Shown here: positions 20,342 through 31,053 of the stretch, piece by piece
Position numbering within the stretch: position 1 is the first letter of the stretch
Layout of the letters: the number at the start of each line of letters is the position of its first letter
Source of the DNA: Balanoglossus misakiensis
Lineage: Eukaryota; Hemichordata
DNA length: 64,000 bases
Reading direction: 5' to 3'
Assembly (NCBI GenBank): GCA_040954595.2
Contig: CM082590.2
Coordinates: 2,542,001 to 2,606,000, forward strand
Notes under the pieces: model-generated
The model's database searches: none
Told to the model about the DNA's origin: nothing
Seen by the model: only the letters and a program-made list of their open reading frames with translations
Position numbers and translations under genes: made by a program

Positions 20342-21596
20342 CTGAAATCAAAGATAGTTATTATTATTTATTTATTTTATTATTATTTATTTCCTAACAA
20401 ATGTAATACACATACATCTTCTACAGAAAATAATAAAATTAGAAAACAAGTGAAAGCTTAAAGGATAAAAAATTACACTTAAAAACCCCAAACAAACAGA
20501 AACAGTTCTGAAAGACAATCCCTATAAACCAAAAAAGCAATGGAATGAAATAGTGCTGAATAAAAAGACGAGTCTTTAAACCCCTTTGAAAACTGTCAAT
20601 AGATCCAGCATTGTGGATAGAAGGTGCACAAACACTGAATCCTATTTAGCCATATGCCTTGTCAGTGTTCGAAATTCATAGGAAATATCAAGCAGTCATT
20701 GTTTCTTTTAATTGCAATACATGAACCTGGGAAAGTCTAAAAGATGCCATGATACCACTAGTCAACTCCCACGCTAAATTCAACCTGTCTGTCGGACTGG
20801 TAACATTTTATTTTTACCAGTCCTACAGAAAAACAACCAGTCTCGGACTGTCGGACAGGCTTTATTTCGTACACTGGCCTTGTTAAGTTTTGAAATGCTC
20901 ATTCATGGTGATGAGTTATCAAGAATATACCCGTTAAAAATTACTGTACCCTCAGAGAAGCATTTTGTAATGTCTTTAAAATGAGATGAAAACTATATGA
21001 ATTTTCTAAGTGTATATTTATTCTTTGCAGAGGCAATTTATTTAGCTATAGGTTGATAATTTATGCTAATTTCATTAAATTATGCAAATAAGTAGTGAAA
21101 ATACTTGTACATGAATATATCAGACAGTCTTATAGTATCGTGTGAGGTTGATGACACATATTCTTAACCACATATTTCTTGATCAATTAATTGTTTTTAC
21201 ACCAAAGTCCTCAATATCCATGGCGATCCCTTTCTAGGAATTTTAACACTCTCTATCATTCTCATTTTAACAAAATCCCCTGAAACTTGTGTACCCTGTC
21301 AGCAAAACTTTGTCTGATTTTTAAAATACAGATTACTTTTTCTCCCTTGCAAACAAATTTTCAAAGATAAGTTTTCACATTTGTTAATTTGTTTATATTA
21401 TGCATAATTATAATTGGAAAAATTCTGAGATACAATTTCAACAAACATGTGTTCAGTACGAGTGTGCGGTTGATTTCAAATTTTAAAATGTGTGCAATGG
21501 ACAGACAGGATGTGTGTTTAGCTGATTGTAACCGTAGCAATATACAATCCCCAAACAATGTAGCCACAGAAGATATCAATATCCACAGTTACATAC
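20342..21596. other. Intron with simple repeats and a hairpin
   Basis: A TTA/TTTA-rich simple repeat is at 20356-20391. A hairpin GGACTGGTAA...TTACCAGTCC is at about 20794-20823. No exon is visible. A plus-strand open frame at 21389-21628 has no known motif. Confidence 0.45.
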
Positions 21597-21719
21597 CGGC
21601 ACATGCATGGCCATCCTCCAGCAGATAGAATCCTGGTCTGCAAGTGCAGAGATAACTACCATGGGTATTCTGACAATAGTGTTGACATGCATATCCACCA
21701 CTGTGACATTCATTCATAT
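21597..21719 (-). CDS. EGF-like exon, first of four, intact
   Basis: A 123-nt phase 1-1 exon with acceptor CCCTCCAG and donor GTATGT. With the upstream G it encodes DMNECHSGGYACQHYC, QNTHGSYLCTCRPGFY and DGHACA. All six cysteines and the D-x-N-E-C calcium-binding opening are present, as are the conserved aromatic and Gly residues of calcium-binding EGF modules. This is the only fully intact module of the four. It implies an extracellular or secreted protein if the gene model is right. Confidence 0.88.
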
Positions 21720-21967
21720 CTGGAGGGTAAGAAGAAATTAGAAATTATTTACAAGCATTGAATTCACTTTAATTCCTTGGATTAAAAATACAGAAAAAAT
21801 AGCCAACAGCTACTACAGCTAACTTAGCAAAAATGTCGACAAAATTTTACAGTGACACTGGCGTACTCTGCCACTGATATGAGGATATAAGAAAGGGAAC
21901 TGGAATATTTTTTCCTCTGTATAATCAAATTAACAGTAAATGACTGCCATGGCAACATAACAGATGT

Positions 21968-22304
21968 TACAGTCAAACCCGTGTTAGGTGCCACCTCTAT
22001 ATAGTGGCTACTCTGTTACAGTCCATATACATTGTGTTAGGTATTGGTATTTACTGTTATGTATAAATTTGCAGTGTACGAGGCTGAACGAGTGAGCATG
22101 TGCAGTTGGCAATAAAAAAACAGCATGGCTGTCTAGTTTGTACACACATGTCCTGTGTCGTCTAATCACTCTGGTATAAGCCCACAATAATATAGCAATA
22201 TATTACACATTGCACATTAAATGACCTGACTGTAGAGGCCACCTTTCTATAAAGGCCAGTTAGGAAAGTCCCCTGTCTGGCCAGTATAGACAGGTTTGAC
22301 TGTA
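21968..22304. repeat. TA-flanked MITE abutting a splice donor, copy 3
   Basis: Ends TACAGTCAAACCC and GGTTTGACTGTA are inverted and flanked by TA. The right end lies only about 5 bp from the 5' splice site of the exon at 22310-22493, inside its intron. Interior words (GGCCACC, CTATATAGTGG) resemble copy 2 at 5258-5444. Confidence 0.7.
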
Positions 22305-22309
22305 CCTAC

Positions 22310-22493
22310 CTCTTTGTGGCTGTGAATCTGTACCTGGCCATCTCTCCTGTGGCTGTGAGTTGATAGAATTCACAGCAGCAATTGGTGGCATCTTACTGAA
22401 CTGACTAGCATTTGCCATTTGCATGACACCCTCTGTGGCTTTCAGTGCAGCAGCTGGTGCCTGCTGGGAAGTCATCTTTGGAGGTGAAGTTGC
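22310..22493 (-). CDS. Gln/Ala/Pro-rich exon upstream of the EGF exons
   Basis: Acceptor TTTGGACAG and donor GTAGGT define a 184-nt exon, phase 0 to 1, with 61 codons. The content is low-complexity and polar: TSQQAPAAALKATEGVMQMA, then SQFSKMPPIAAVNSINSQPQ. Its phase-1 end joins the EGF exon at 21719 so that the split codon becomes Asp, the first residue of the EGF consensus. A second possible donor 4 nt downstream would use sequence contributed by the MITE end. The family is unknown. Confidence 0.6.
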
Positions 22494-22919
22494 CTGTCCA
22501 AAAAGATTAACAAACCTAGTTAATATGGAGCATTATCAAGGCCAGTATTCAAAACCCCATTTTTAATTCATGACTGCAATTTTTGATTCGATGTTGAGCT
22601 TGCAACTCTCAAAGTCCTATTTTCAACACACATTTGGATGGGATTGAGTTTTAGGGCTTATCAACATTAATCACATTAAAAATTGAATTTGATTACTGAG
22701 TCTGTGGCATTATCCAAAAAAGTCTTAGCATTTACAGAGTGGGTTTCTAGCAACCAAAACAGAAGTTTTGAATTTGTTTTGAAACAATAGTCAACTGTAA
22801 AGATAATGGTTAGACAAGGCTATGTGAAACAGTCATAAAAAGCTTTCAATTCACAGGATGGGTAACTAGAAACGGCTATTTTATTATATAATAAAGTAGA
22901 AGGTAGACCACAACTGTAC
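22494..22919. other. Intron, no feature seen
   Basis: AT-rich sequence between two candidate exons; no repeat or exon found. Confidence 0.4.
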
Positions 22920-23181
22920 CTGGGTGATGAAAATTGTCTCAATGGGATAAATGAAACAGTCACATTGGGTTGTTGTGTCCTGTTTGCTGTGACAGCGGAT
23001 ACTGGTTGGTTGGGTAAACTGGTAGGCTGACCAAAAGGCATTGATGACCTTTGACCTTGGCCCTGCATCTGGGGCTGACTTGGTTGAGTCAATTACTGTT
23101 GAGAGGATGACAGTTGTTGTGGAGACTGACTTCCAATTTGACTTGGTTGTCCAAGTGACAGATGACTTGTTGGTGCGGCAC
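22920..23181 (-). CDS. Candidate exon, Gln/Pro/Ser-rich, two readable frames
   Basis: Acceptor TTTACTACAG and donor GTACAG give 262 nt. One frame is strongly Gln/Ser/Pro-rich (GQPSQIGSQSPQQLSSSQQ, then QPSQPQMQGQGQRSSMPF) but has TAA after SSSQQ and ends in phase 2, which does not fit the next exon. Another frame is open throughout, ends in phase 0 and does fit; it starts CRTNKSSVTW and includes CHSKQDTTTQCDC. Composition favours the first frame, splice phase the second. If the first is right, a CAA-to-TAA change has inactivated it. Confidence 0.5.
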
Positions 23182-23214
23182 CTGTAGTAAAAATATTTAG
23201 TTGATTTATTTATA

Positions 23215-23408
23215 TACTGTAAAACGGGAAATTTCTGTGACAGGAAATGTTTGCAATATCAATAGAGACAACTGTTATGCTACACTTAAATTTTGCTTTC
23301 TTATATTTCACTAACTGCACCAATATCCCTGAAAAACATTTTTACGTGACTTTTAATTTGCATTTTTTGGTTCTCGCGAAGTTCACAATAATTTCCTGTT
23401 TGACAGTA
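23215..23408. repeat. MITE, TACTGTAAAA family, copy 2
   Basis: Left end TACTGTAAAACGGGAAATTT and right end AATTTCCTGTTTGACAGTA are imperfect inverted repeats. The element starts about 34 bp upstream of the exon at 22920-23181. Related copy at 769-977. Confidence 0.75.
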
Positions 23409-23519
23409 ATTCATCTATTGCAAACAAAGAAAATATGTCTACCTAGGATAGAATGACTGGAACAGGTGCAGATCACTAGTATACAAAGCCAGTTCCTCCA
23501 AAACAATGAGAGGTAAAGT

Positions 23520-23645
23520 GCTGCGCTCAAGGGCACAATATCGCGGTCATGAAGTCACCATCCTCAAAACCCACGGCCATGTCCAGGTCTGGTTCTTGAA
23601 CCCACAACCCTGTGCCCTCACCACAAGGCCATGATGTCTCCTCAA
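23520..23645 (-). repeat. tRNA-derived SINE head
   Basis: On the minus strand TGGCCTTGTGG (23621-23631) fits a Pol III A box. About 20 nt later GGGTTCAAGAACC (23591-23603) fits a B box. The order and spacing match a tRNA-related internal promoter. Intact tRNA folding is not evident, so I call it a SINE head rather than a tRNA gene. No tail or target duplication was found. Confidence 0.55.
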
Positions 23646-24660
23646 ACTCTCCTCAAAAGTCTCCTGCTTTAGTCTAATCATTGTTAGAAATACTTTCTGC
23701 TTTGACCTTTTACATGAAGGATTTGATGCATACACACAGGCCAGTTGACAAGGAAAGCCTCTCAACATTGGTAAAACTGCATAATAATGATACATTGTAA
23801 TTGAATATATTTGTGAACAAAAACAATCATGGCCTTTACACTATTATCTACAACATCTAACCCTCAAACCAATCTGATGAAAATATTTTTTGACCCAAAA
23901 ATGGAGTAGAACAATTTGCATCTTTTATAGAACAGAAAAACAACAGTTCATAAAAACAATGAAAGTGTCCTTTTGATATCCTATGGCAAAATCTTTTCTT
24001 GGTCCCATCAAAGTTATAACTGCCTTTTTTATTTGAAAATTTGACAAAAAAGCCAGAGCAAATAATAATATGTGATGTGTAATAAATATTAATAAATATA
24101 TTACTACCATTTTATGGAAGTACCCATTTAGAGTAATGAAAACTTTAACAAACCACAAAAAAGGTTTTGTACATCACCACAATAGGATGAATTGGTTGTA
24201 AATGGCCATGTAAACATGTTGTATATTTGTCCTGTGAACTTTAGAATCTGGATTGTATGATTTCAAATATTTGCTCAGCAACAGATACCCAAGCCGTCAC
24301 GCAGTTACACCCATTGGAAAATGGTATCACCCACACCAAGGTGGATGGAAGTTGGTCCTGGCGCTTTTTTTCCCATGATTCAAATTACAGTTAAGGCCAT
24401 ATTATAAATTCTGCCAACTTTCCCTCGATTTTGTAAAATACCTGACGTCTTATACTTGACGAATATGTTTTTTTTTCTGAAAGAGTGACCTCAAAGCTAC
24501 CAAATTATGTAGAAATCAGCTGGACCGGATTTCCCCTTTGAAAACAGTAAAACACAGGTGCAAGCTTTCTTTTATTATGGGTATGGCAGAGAAAGCTTTT
24601 GACTGCTGTCAAAATTCTCTGGCAAACACAGAAGGATTATGAAACTGAAAATGTTGATAA
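23646..24660. other. No gene seen
   Basis: AT-rich sequence without clear exons, inverted ends or tandem repeats. Confidence 0.4.
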
Positions 24661-25190
24661 TACAGTGAAACCTGTCAATACAGACATCTCTCTAATCAGG
24701 ACAGATTGTTCAAGACAAAAGTAATGGCTTGAATAGAATATTACATGCACATTTCTATTAAGGACACCTCTCTTTTAAAGGGACAAAGTCTCTCTCTCGC
24801 TGCCCTTTTTTCCATTAATAATGTTTGATACAAGACACTGTTTATGTTAATGTACATGTGTATATGTAGTGAATGAACATTCAACCATACACAACTTCCA
24901 TCCCGCGTGTATGATATGGGAGTAAAAACTCACCCAAAACGAATAAATGGTAGAGACTGATTATTCATTTTGGCGATTTTTTTCACTCTCATGTCCACAA
25001 GCAGGATGGACTTTGTGTGTGGTTGAATATTGATTCACCATATATCCACATGTAGAAAAAACATAAATGGTGTCTTGTATCAAATATAATTAATGGAATA
25101 AGGGGCAGCGAGCGAGAGAGAGAGCCTGTATCCCTTAAAGGACATGTTGTGTGATCCCAGAGGTGCCCTTACTTGGCAGGTTTCAATGTA
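24661..25190. mobile_element. 530-bp foldback MITE, copy 4
   Basis: TACAGTGAAACCTGTC on the left and GGCAGGTTTCAATGTA on the right are inverted ends flanked by TA. Long inner arms also pair. The region with CTCTCTCGCTGCCC, CCATTAATAATG and TGATACAAGACAC at 24790-24840 matches in reverse 25068-25122. A second pair lies near ATTCAACCATACACA (24878) and TGTGTGGTTGAAT (25015). The whole unit can fold into one imperfect hairpin. Confidence 0.8.
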
Positions 25191-25595
25191 CTTCGCACAT
25201 CAGTTGTACTCCACTGTCGGTATCGAATCATTTCCTGGTTGACATGGTGAGCTTTACATAAACAGATAAACCACCTCAAAAAGTGGGGCCCATAATTAGA
25301 GAATGGTCTTTAACCTCACAATTTTACCATAATTACCTTGAAAATCGCAAAGTCTTCATATTGTCAAATAACTGCAATGCAGTACTCAGACCTTCAGAAA
25401 TCATACCGTATTTCTCACCTGCTCCTGACAAAAATCTGAAATACAACACAGTACAATTATTTAACAAAAGGTGTATGTAAACAATGTCTACTCTGATTGT
25501 AGACAGATTTGATTAAACATTTTATGAAACATTTAAAGGTAGGAACCTCTAATAAAAGCCAGTGAGTCAAAGGACAAAACTGAGACTTTGTCCCT
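25191..25595. other. No gene seen
   Basis: No exon or repeat recognised. A 65-codon plus-strand frame at 25283-25480 has no known motif. Confidence 0.4.
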
Positions 25596-25688
25596 TTAAC
25601 CCTTTCACCCCCAGTTCCTTCTATACAGGTCGAACCTTTTCATAGATAACAATGGGTTTAGACTGAACCTTGGTTGTGAAAGGGTTAA
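25596..25688. repeat. 93-bp palindromic MITE with TTAA ends
   Basis: It begins TTAACCCTTTCAC and ends GTGAAAGGGTTAA, with further pairing inward. Half of the same element is at 4555-4605. Confidence 0.7.
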
Positions 25689-26230
25689 TGGGCTTCAATA
25701 ATGAGTTTTCTTTAAAATAAGAGGGTGTTACTTAAGGGTTATTACACTAAGTTTGGTCGATAACGCGTCATATTTGAGTGATAGTATGCCAAACTTGCAT
25801 GGTATGTACAGCGTGATTACTGCACACAAACATCCCTCTGCAATACACAAACACCATCCAACTTAAAATCAAATGCCTAACAAGTAGCTATTTGATATTT
25901 TGTGAATCGGTTTTATTCTATTCATATTATATTATTTTATATGTGATGTTGATTAACTTGCATTTTTGTCAGAATAGAGTGGTATACATACAAGGTCTTT
26001 CTAATGTCAGGTGTCTATAAAAAGATAAGCCTGTTGCATCATTGTATAAGTGGTATAAGTCCATGGTGCCAGTAAGAATTGGGGTAGGTCTTGTAATTGG
26101 AACAGTGCATGGGGGGGGGGGGGGTGTTATGTGCACAGTATATGTTGTTGCAGACATTTGAATGAAATATGAAATAGCAAGAAATAGTGGGTGCATTTGT
26201 GCGACTCAATTTGTTACTATTATTTTGCAG

Positions 26231-26340
26231 AAGCTGAGAAAACACGCCAGTGCTGTGTACACACCTGTGCATCAAAAGGCTTCTCTGAGGATAGTCATTA
26301 CACGCCCAAACGAGGGTAAATCATTCCCAGGGCAAACTAT
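26231..26340 (+). other. Possible captured exon A
   Basis: Acceptor ATTTTGCAG and donor GTAAGTG flank 110 nt, open as KLRKHASAVYTPVHQKASLR and further. In a shifted frame it reads CCVHTCASKGF. Neither frame joins cleanly in phase with the next candidate exon. Confidence 0.35.
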
Positions 26341-26675
26341 GTAAGTGTCAGTTCTTCATGTAAGCACGCCATCGCTCACACTTCTGCATCCCCCCAGTCC
26401 ATGTCAGTATATACATGCATAATACACCCCTTCTCTTTAGTACCTCATGTTATCCCATGCTTGCATTTTAATACACAGTTTAATTAGGTAAATTTGTTGC
26501 TTTTAACAGGGAAACATTTTTTTTTCTCAATGAATTTGTTGACATAGGTCATGTTTATTCTGAATGCAATCATTTAGCCTTCTCTTTGTAAGTAAGTGGG
26601 GATTGAATTTTGTGAGTACTAAATGACTTTCACACCAATGTAATAATTATTGGTACTCTTTTTAATTTCAATCAG

Positions 26676-26911
26676 GTGATTCTAGACGAGGGCGAGCCTC
26701 TGCCACTGCAATATGAACGGCTTTCCAACTCCAACGTAGCGATTCCATCTGCCTGGTTGAGCATAACTTTAGGTAGATGCAAGAACAAGCCGCCATCTTA
26801 CGTCATAAAAAAGCTGATGGATGGGTTGTTTAAAACCCGAACAACTGAGCGGGAAGAATACCAGCGCATTTATTGGAACACCCTACCAGCATGTTGTAAC
26901 GGCACTGACTT
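26676..26911 (+). CDS. Captured exon B, product not recognised
   Basis: Acceptor TTTCAATCAG and donor GTAAGT define 236 nt. The open frame reads VILDEGEPLPLQYERLSNSN, VAIPSAWLSITLGRCKNKPP, SYVIKKLMDGLF and REEYQRIYWNTLPACC. A faint likeness to BEN-domain segments (a Tyr/Leu-rich helix ending LF) is not enough for a name. It lies inside the 30-bp inverted-repeat element, so it is probably a gene fragment moved by it. Confidence 0.5.
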
Positions 26912-27309
26912 GTAAGTAAAAGGTTTCTTTAAAATGTCTAAATGATTGTATTCTATGATAATGACAATTTTTGCATGTCCCTGGAGTGAAATTCTTTGAT
27001 TGGCTATCCCATATTCACTGGATTCAAAATAAATATCATTATAAAGGTGCATCTCATCCTTATACATTTCATTTTATTTGTTCTGACCATCTACTACAAA
27101 TACACTCGATGAAATTTATCAGTTAGGTCAACAGTTTTTGTACCTGAATGATATTAAGTTTTTTTCCTGAATTTTAGTTGAATTGTGTGACTTCCGGTTG
27201 GTGGAAATTACTCGTATTGGGCAACTGCATATGTAACAATTATGCTTGGCAATCTTCTCCTTATTACTGCATGGTGTAACTGATATGTGTTTATTCTTCT
27301 CTTTTTCAG

Positions 27310-27403
27310 TATTTGGTGTCAACAAACTGAAGATGTCAACAAAAGAGCTGATCCATGCATTCAATGCGAAATGCGCCACATGCAAACGGGCTGTCTTAAA
27401 TAA
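27310..27403 (+). CDS. Captured terminal exon C
   Basis: Acceptor CTCTTTTTCAG is followed by a short reading frame in phase with exon B. It gives an Ile-Trp-Cys-Gln start and ends CLK at TAA 27401-27403. An alternative frame reads FGVNKLKMSTKELIHAFNAK and ends a few codons later. The stop overlaps AATAAA, a natural 3' end. Confidence 0.45.
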
Positions 27404-27418
27404 AAACAGAGTGTAGTA

Positions 27419-27745
27419 GAGTAGGAAGTTTGTAGTGTAGTTTTTTATATTGGAAAAAAATTGTAGAGTAGCAAGTTTGTAGTGTAGTTTTTTTTATATT
27501 GAAAAAAAATTAGAGTAGCAAGTTGTTTGTAGTGTAGTTTTTTATATTGGAAAAAAATTGTAGAGTAGCAAGTTTGTAGTGTAGTTTTTTTTATATTGAA
27601 AAAAAATTAGAGTAGCAAGTTGTTTGTAGTGTAGTTTTTTATATTGGAAAAACATTTTTTGCAGAGGAGCAAGTTGTGGTGTTTATATTTGTAGTGTAGC
27701 TTTTTTATTTTTTGAAAACCAATTTTTGTAGTGTGTAGTTTTACC
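27419..27745. repeat. AT-rich tandem repeat, about 97-bp unit of two half-units
   Basis: GTAGAGTAGCAAG, TTTGTAGTGTAG and TTTTTTATATTGGAAAAA recur in order. Two instances of the word starting TTGTAGAGTAGCAAG begin 97 bp apart (27461 and 27558), and the half-units differ by GTTTG/GTTGTTTG and by T-run length. The array sits right after exon C. Confidence 0.85.
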
Positions 27746-27884
27746 ATGTTGATTTTTTAGATTTCTTAACCCTGTGATTAAAATAGATTTTTTTAAAAAT
27801 AAAAACTGTTAATTATAGTTTGCTTGTCTCTGAGGTTTTATGGGGGGTGGGGGTGGGTGGTTCAATGGTACCCCTAGTTAATTG

Positions 27885-28170
27885 TCTTGCTGCAAACTCA
27901 CTGCAATGTTCAAATTTTCAAGGTGGCAATCTTGATTGCTGTGAACTCACTGCAGTATTCAAATTGCTGTGAACTCACTGCAGTATTCAAAATCTTGTTG
28001 CTGGAAGTTTGCAACAAATTTGCAAGTCCCCTAATTTGCATGGTAAAATCAGGACTGTTTGCCACTTTGCAGCAGCAGTTTGCAGTGAGTTCGCAGAATC
28101 CTGCTGCAGATTTGCGGGAGGAGTTTGCAGCAGGCCCTTTTTTCGTAAGGGATGTCCATATTATGGACAT
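27885..28170. repeat. Inverted and direct repeats near the right end of the element
   Basis: GCTGTGAACTCACTGCAGTATTCAAA is tandemly duplicated at about 27939-27990. Its core pairs with TTTGCAGTGAGTTCGCAG at about 28078-28095, which allows a stem of roughly 200 nt. ATGTCCATA-T-TATGGACAT at 28152-28170 is a perfect palindrome. Confidence 0.7.
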
Positions 28171-28473
28171 CACGAGGATGCGTCACGTTATCGACCAAAC
28201 TTAGTGTAATAACCCCTTTATCATACATGAACAGTAGCCCATAGCCAAGTGTGACAGGGCGATGCGATCAGGTGATCAACGTATAGGCCGTAGTATCATT
28301 CTAAGAGGGTTGGCAGCTTTCATTATGATGGGCACATGTGATTCAGGTCCCTCCCATCTACCTTAGCTGAGCTTGGGATCGCTTCGCCAAAGTTTATATG
28401 ACAAGGGTGTTAGCCCATTCCTATCACAATAGGCTAGCTATATCGTTTATATGCCTTAATGAATTAATTAATA

Positions 28474-28535
28474 TGACTGACTGACGGACTGACTGACTGA
28501 CTAACTGACTGACTCACTGAATGAATGAATGAAAG

Positions 28536-28565
<30 letters not shown>
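28474..28565. repeat. Compound tetranucleotide microsatellite
   Basis: GACT repeats run into GAAT repeats and then CAAT repeats, with a few substitutions. Confidence 0.95.
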
Positions 28566-28566
<1 letters not shown>

Positions 28567-29779
28567 TACCCAGACATGGCATGGAGGGATTCACCTCCTG
28601 TTTAGATGTTCGCACCCCCTAGCAAATTGTCACAGGTGGGGTGGTCAGTGGCCCTTAAAATGATGTCACTCACATGATAGAGATATTAATTACATAACTC
28701 CTTTCCAGAGTGTGCTCTATTTATAGTCTGCACTATATACAGGTAAATGTGTAATGATATTTCAATAACTTTTGGAATCACAGGTCAGTAGAAAGGTTGA
28801 TTGAACAAAAGGTTTTGAAATTCGTTCACCTTGTATTGGAACAGCTCTTACAGACATCACAACATCATTCAACGCTAAATCTTCGTAACTTTTACATACT
28901 GTTAATATAAATATAATTATTTTTCTTTAAATTCATCCAAATATTACAATGTTTCTAGCAATTTCATAGCTGTATTATAGTTATTAAGATAATACTGTGT
29001 GTATGATATATACTTTGTGGATAGGATACAGATCTTTGCTTATTACCAAGAATATAACACCATGTGTTTGGATTTTAAATGCAGTTCGGAGCTGACTGTG
29101 TTGCATTTTGACTGCAAAATTAAAATATTTAGTTACATTTCCTTGCATTTAGTGTTGAAAATGTCACTTTCAGCTTTAAAATGAGCACTGATATCTATGG
29201 AACTAGAAGAATTGTGCTTTCTATTCTACAACATACAACATTTACATTTAATCAAACAACAGGATGATATTTGACAGTCAATCAATAAATATAACATACG
29301 TGTGAGTTGCATGTACAAAACTAGACACATGTATGTATGTGATATTTAAAGGGACATTAACTGTTACACATGCTCTACACAGAACTCCACTTGTCAGCAT
29401 AACCTGTATGTGTGTAACGGCTATTGAAATGAATTCTAGTCCAGACTTGAATTCAAATTCACAATAACAATACTGAACAGACACACCTATATTTCATCAT
29501 GATTCAGGGATCTGAAGAAGACACTGCAGTAAATACTTAAAACAAAAATACTGAAAAACAAAGTGAAAAGTTACAGCTAATGAAGCTTTAACTATGTTCA
29601 GAAACAAGTAGAACAGGCAATCAAAACACATTATAAACATTGAGAAAAACACCCAAAGTTACATGTACTACCGGTATCTATGAGGGCCCGTTCTGGTCAA
29701 AATTGTAGTTTATTAATAAAACATGTTAGAATTAATTTTACCAGTATATAGAATTATTTTTTATGTGCTTTAATTATTT
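28566..29779. other. No gene seen
   Basis: AT-rich sequence without recognised exon or repeat. Open frames at 28999-29184 and 29278-29484 have no supporting motif. Confidence 0.4.
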
Positions 29780-29965
29780 TTTTGTAGTCATGCAGAATTA
29801 ATTTTATGTGTTCTAAATAATTATTTTAGCTTATCTTTGTTAGAAATAATTCTGCCAACATCTCGAATTATTTTTATGTGTAGACTCGAATTAATTTCAC
29901 GTGTTGTGTCGAATTAATTTCACGTTGTCAAATAATATTGCCCTTACAATCCTTTGCGCGTAAAT

Positions 29966-29977
29966 CAAGATGGCGGC
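29966..29977 (+). promoter_or_regulatory. YY1-like motif in left arm
   Basis: CAAGATGGCGGC matches the YY1 core consensus (AAGATGGCGGC). The same motif is inverted at 31042-31053 in the right arm. Presence of a motif does not show binding. Confidence 0.35.
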
Positions 29978-31041
29978 GGCTGAGCATGTCTTTCTCGCCG
30001 CATAAAGTTAAAAAAGGGGCCGTTGTACAAGTTGTGAAACGTTTTGGGGCGATTTGCTGTCCAATATAAATGCAGTGTGCTCGAAAACGGCGATCGGTCC
30101 ACGAGTTTTGGTCTACAGACAGAATTTTCTAGTCAAACCACTCAAAACCACTACCAGTTGGTGTAATCGCCAGCCTTGCTATGGTATAGCCCAGCTCTGC
30201 GTACAGTGTTCTTGGCGTGGAGGCCGTGTCATGGCGGGAACACACAGACCTGTACACAGAGCTAGCTGTTGCCCCGCGTTGCCAATTCGCCTTGATTGAA
30301 TAAATTTTGACATCTGAACATACAAAAATTGTGTTAATTTGTTATTTTCAGAACTAAGAAATAGCTGTAGGGCCCAGATCCCAGGAAACGGCGAATAAAA
30401 TATTCCTTACAATTTCCTTGTAAACTCAAGTTTTGTTTAAATAAATTTAAATTAAAAAGACAAAGTCTCTCTCTACATAACCATATTTAATGATAGCTTG
30501 CATTCTAGATTTACAACTGATAAGATAGGGTGTGGGGCATAGATAGTAAAGGGGCAGACCCCGAAGTCTCCACCTCCTCTGTAGGCTGCATTCACAAACA
30601 CCATTGGAGGGTGGGGGGGGGGGGGGGGTGGGCGAGAGAATTAAAAAATTTTACCGCTAATTTTCACATGCCCCCCCCCCTCCCCCCGACACAACCCGAA
30701 ATATTTACAAATCCCCCTTCCGAACTGCCAAAATTTTAAACACCCTCCCCCTCCATTTTCTTTCACAGAGCAAAACACATCACCTATCTATCTTGTAAAA
30801 GATGATATTAATTCGACACTACACCTGTAATTAATTCAAGTCTACACGTAAAAAGAATTAGATATGTTGGCAAAATTATTTCTAACAAAGATAAGCTAAA
30901 ATAATTATTTAGAACACATAAAATTAATTCTGCATGACTACAAAAAATAATTAAAAACATTGAATTCCCCCCAAAACGTCTCACAACTTGTACAACGGCC
31001 CCTTTTTCGAACTTTATGCGGCGAGAAAGACATGCTCAGCC

Positions 31042-31053
31042 GCCGCCATCTTG
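31042..31053 (-). promoter_or_regulatory. YY1-like motif in right arm
   Basis: GCCGCCATCTTG is the reverse of the left-arm motif. Conserved in both arms. Confidence 0.35.

Larger units (their letters stand above)
25736..28215. mobile_element. 2.48-kb DNA element with 30-bp perfect inverted ends
   Basis: 25736-25765 and 28186-28215 are perfect reverse complements beginning GGGTTATTACACTAAG. No transposase is recognised between them. The interior has spliced-looking exon sequence on the plus strand, a G15-type tract at about 26110-26125, an AT-rich tandem repeat and a second palindromic segment near the right end. A clear target duplication was not found, so the superfamily is open. The structure fits a non-autonomous element that carries a captured gene fragment. 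Confidence 0.75.

Noticed and set aside
23590-23631. Functional tRNA gene
   Set aside because: A-box and B-box-like words are present, but an acceptor stem and cloverleaf could not be drawn. A SINE head is more likely.
26231-26340. THAP zinc finger from CCVHTC
   Set aside because: The frame stops within the exon and the remaining THAP residues (such as AVPTIF-like end) are not seen.
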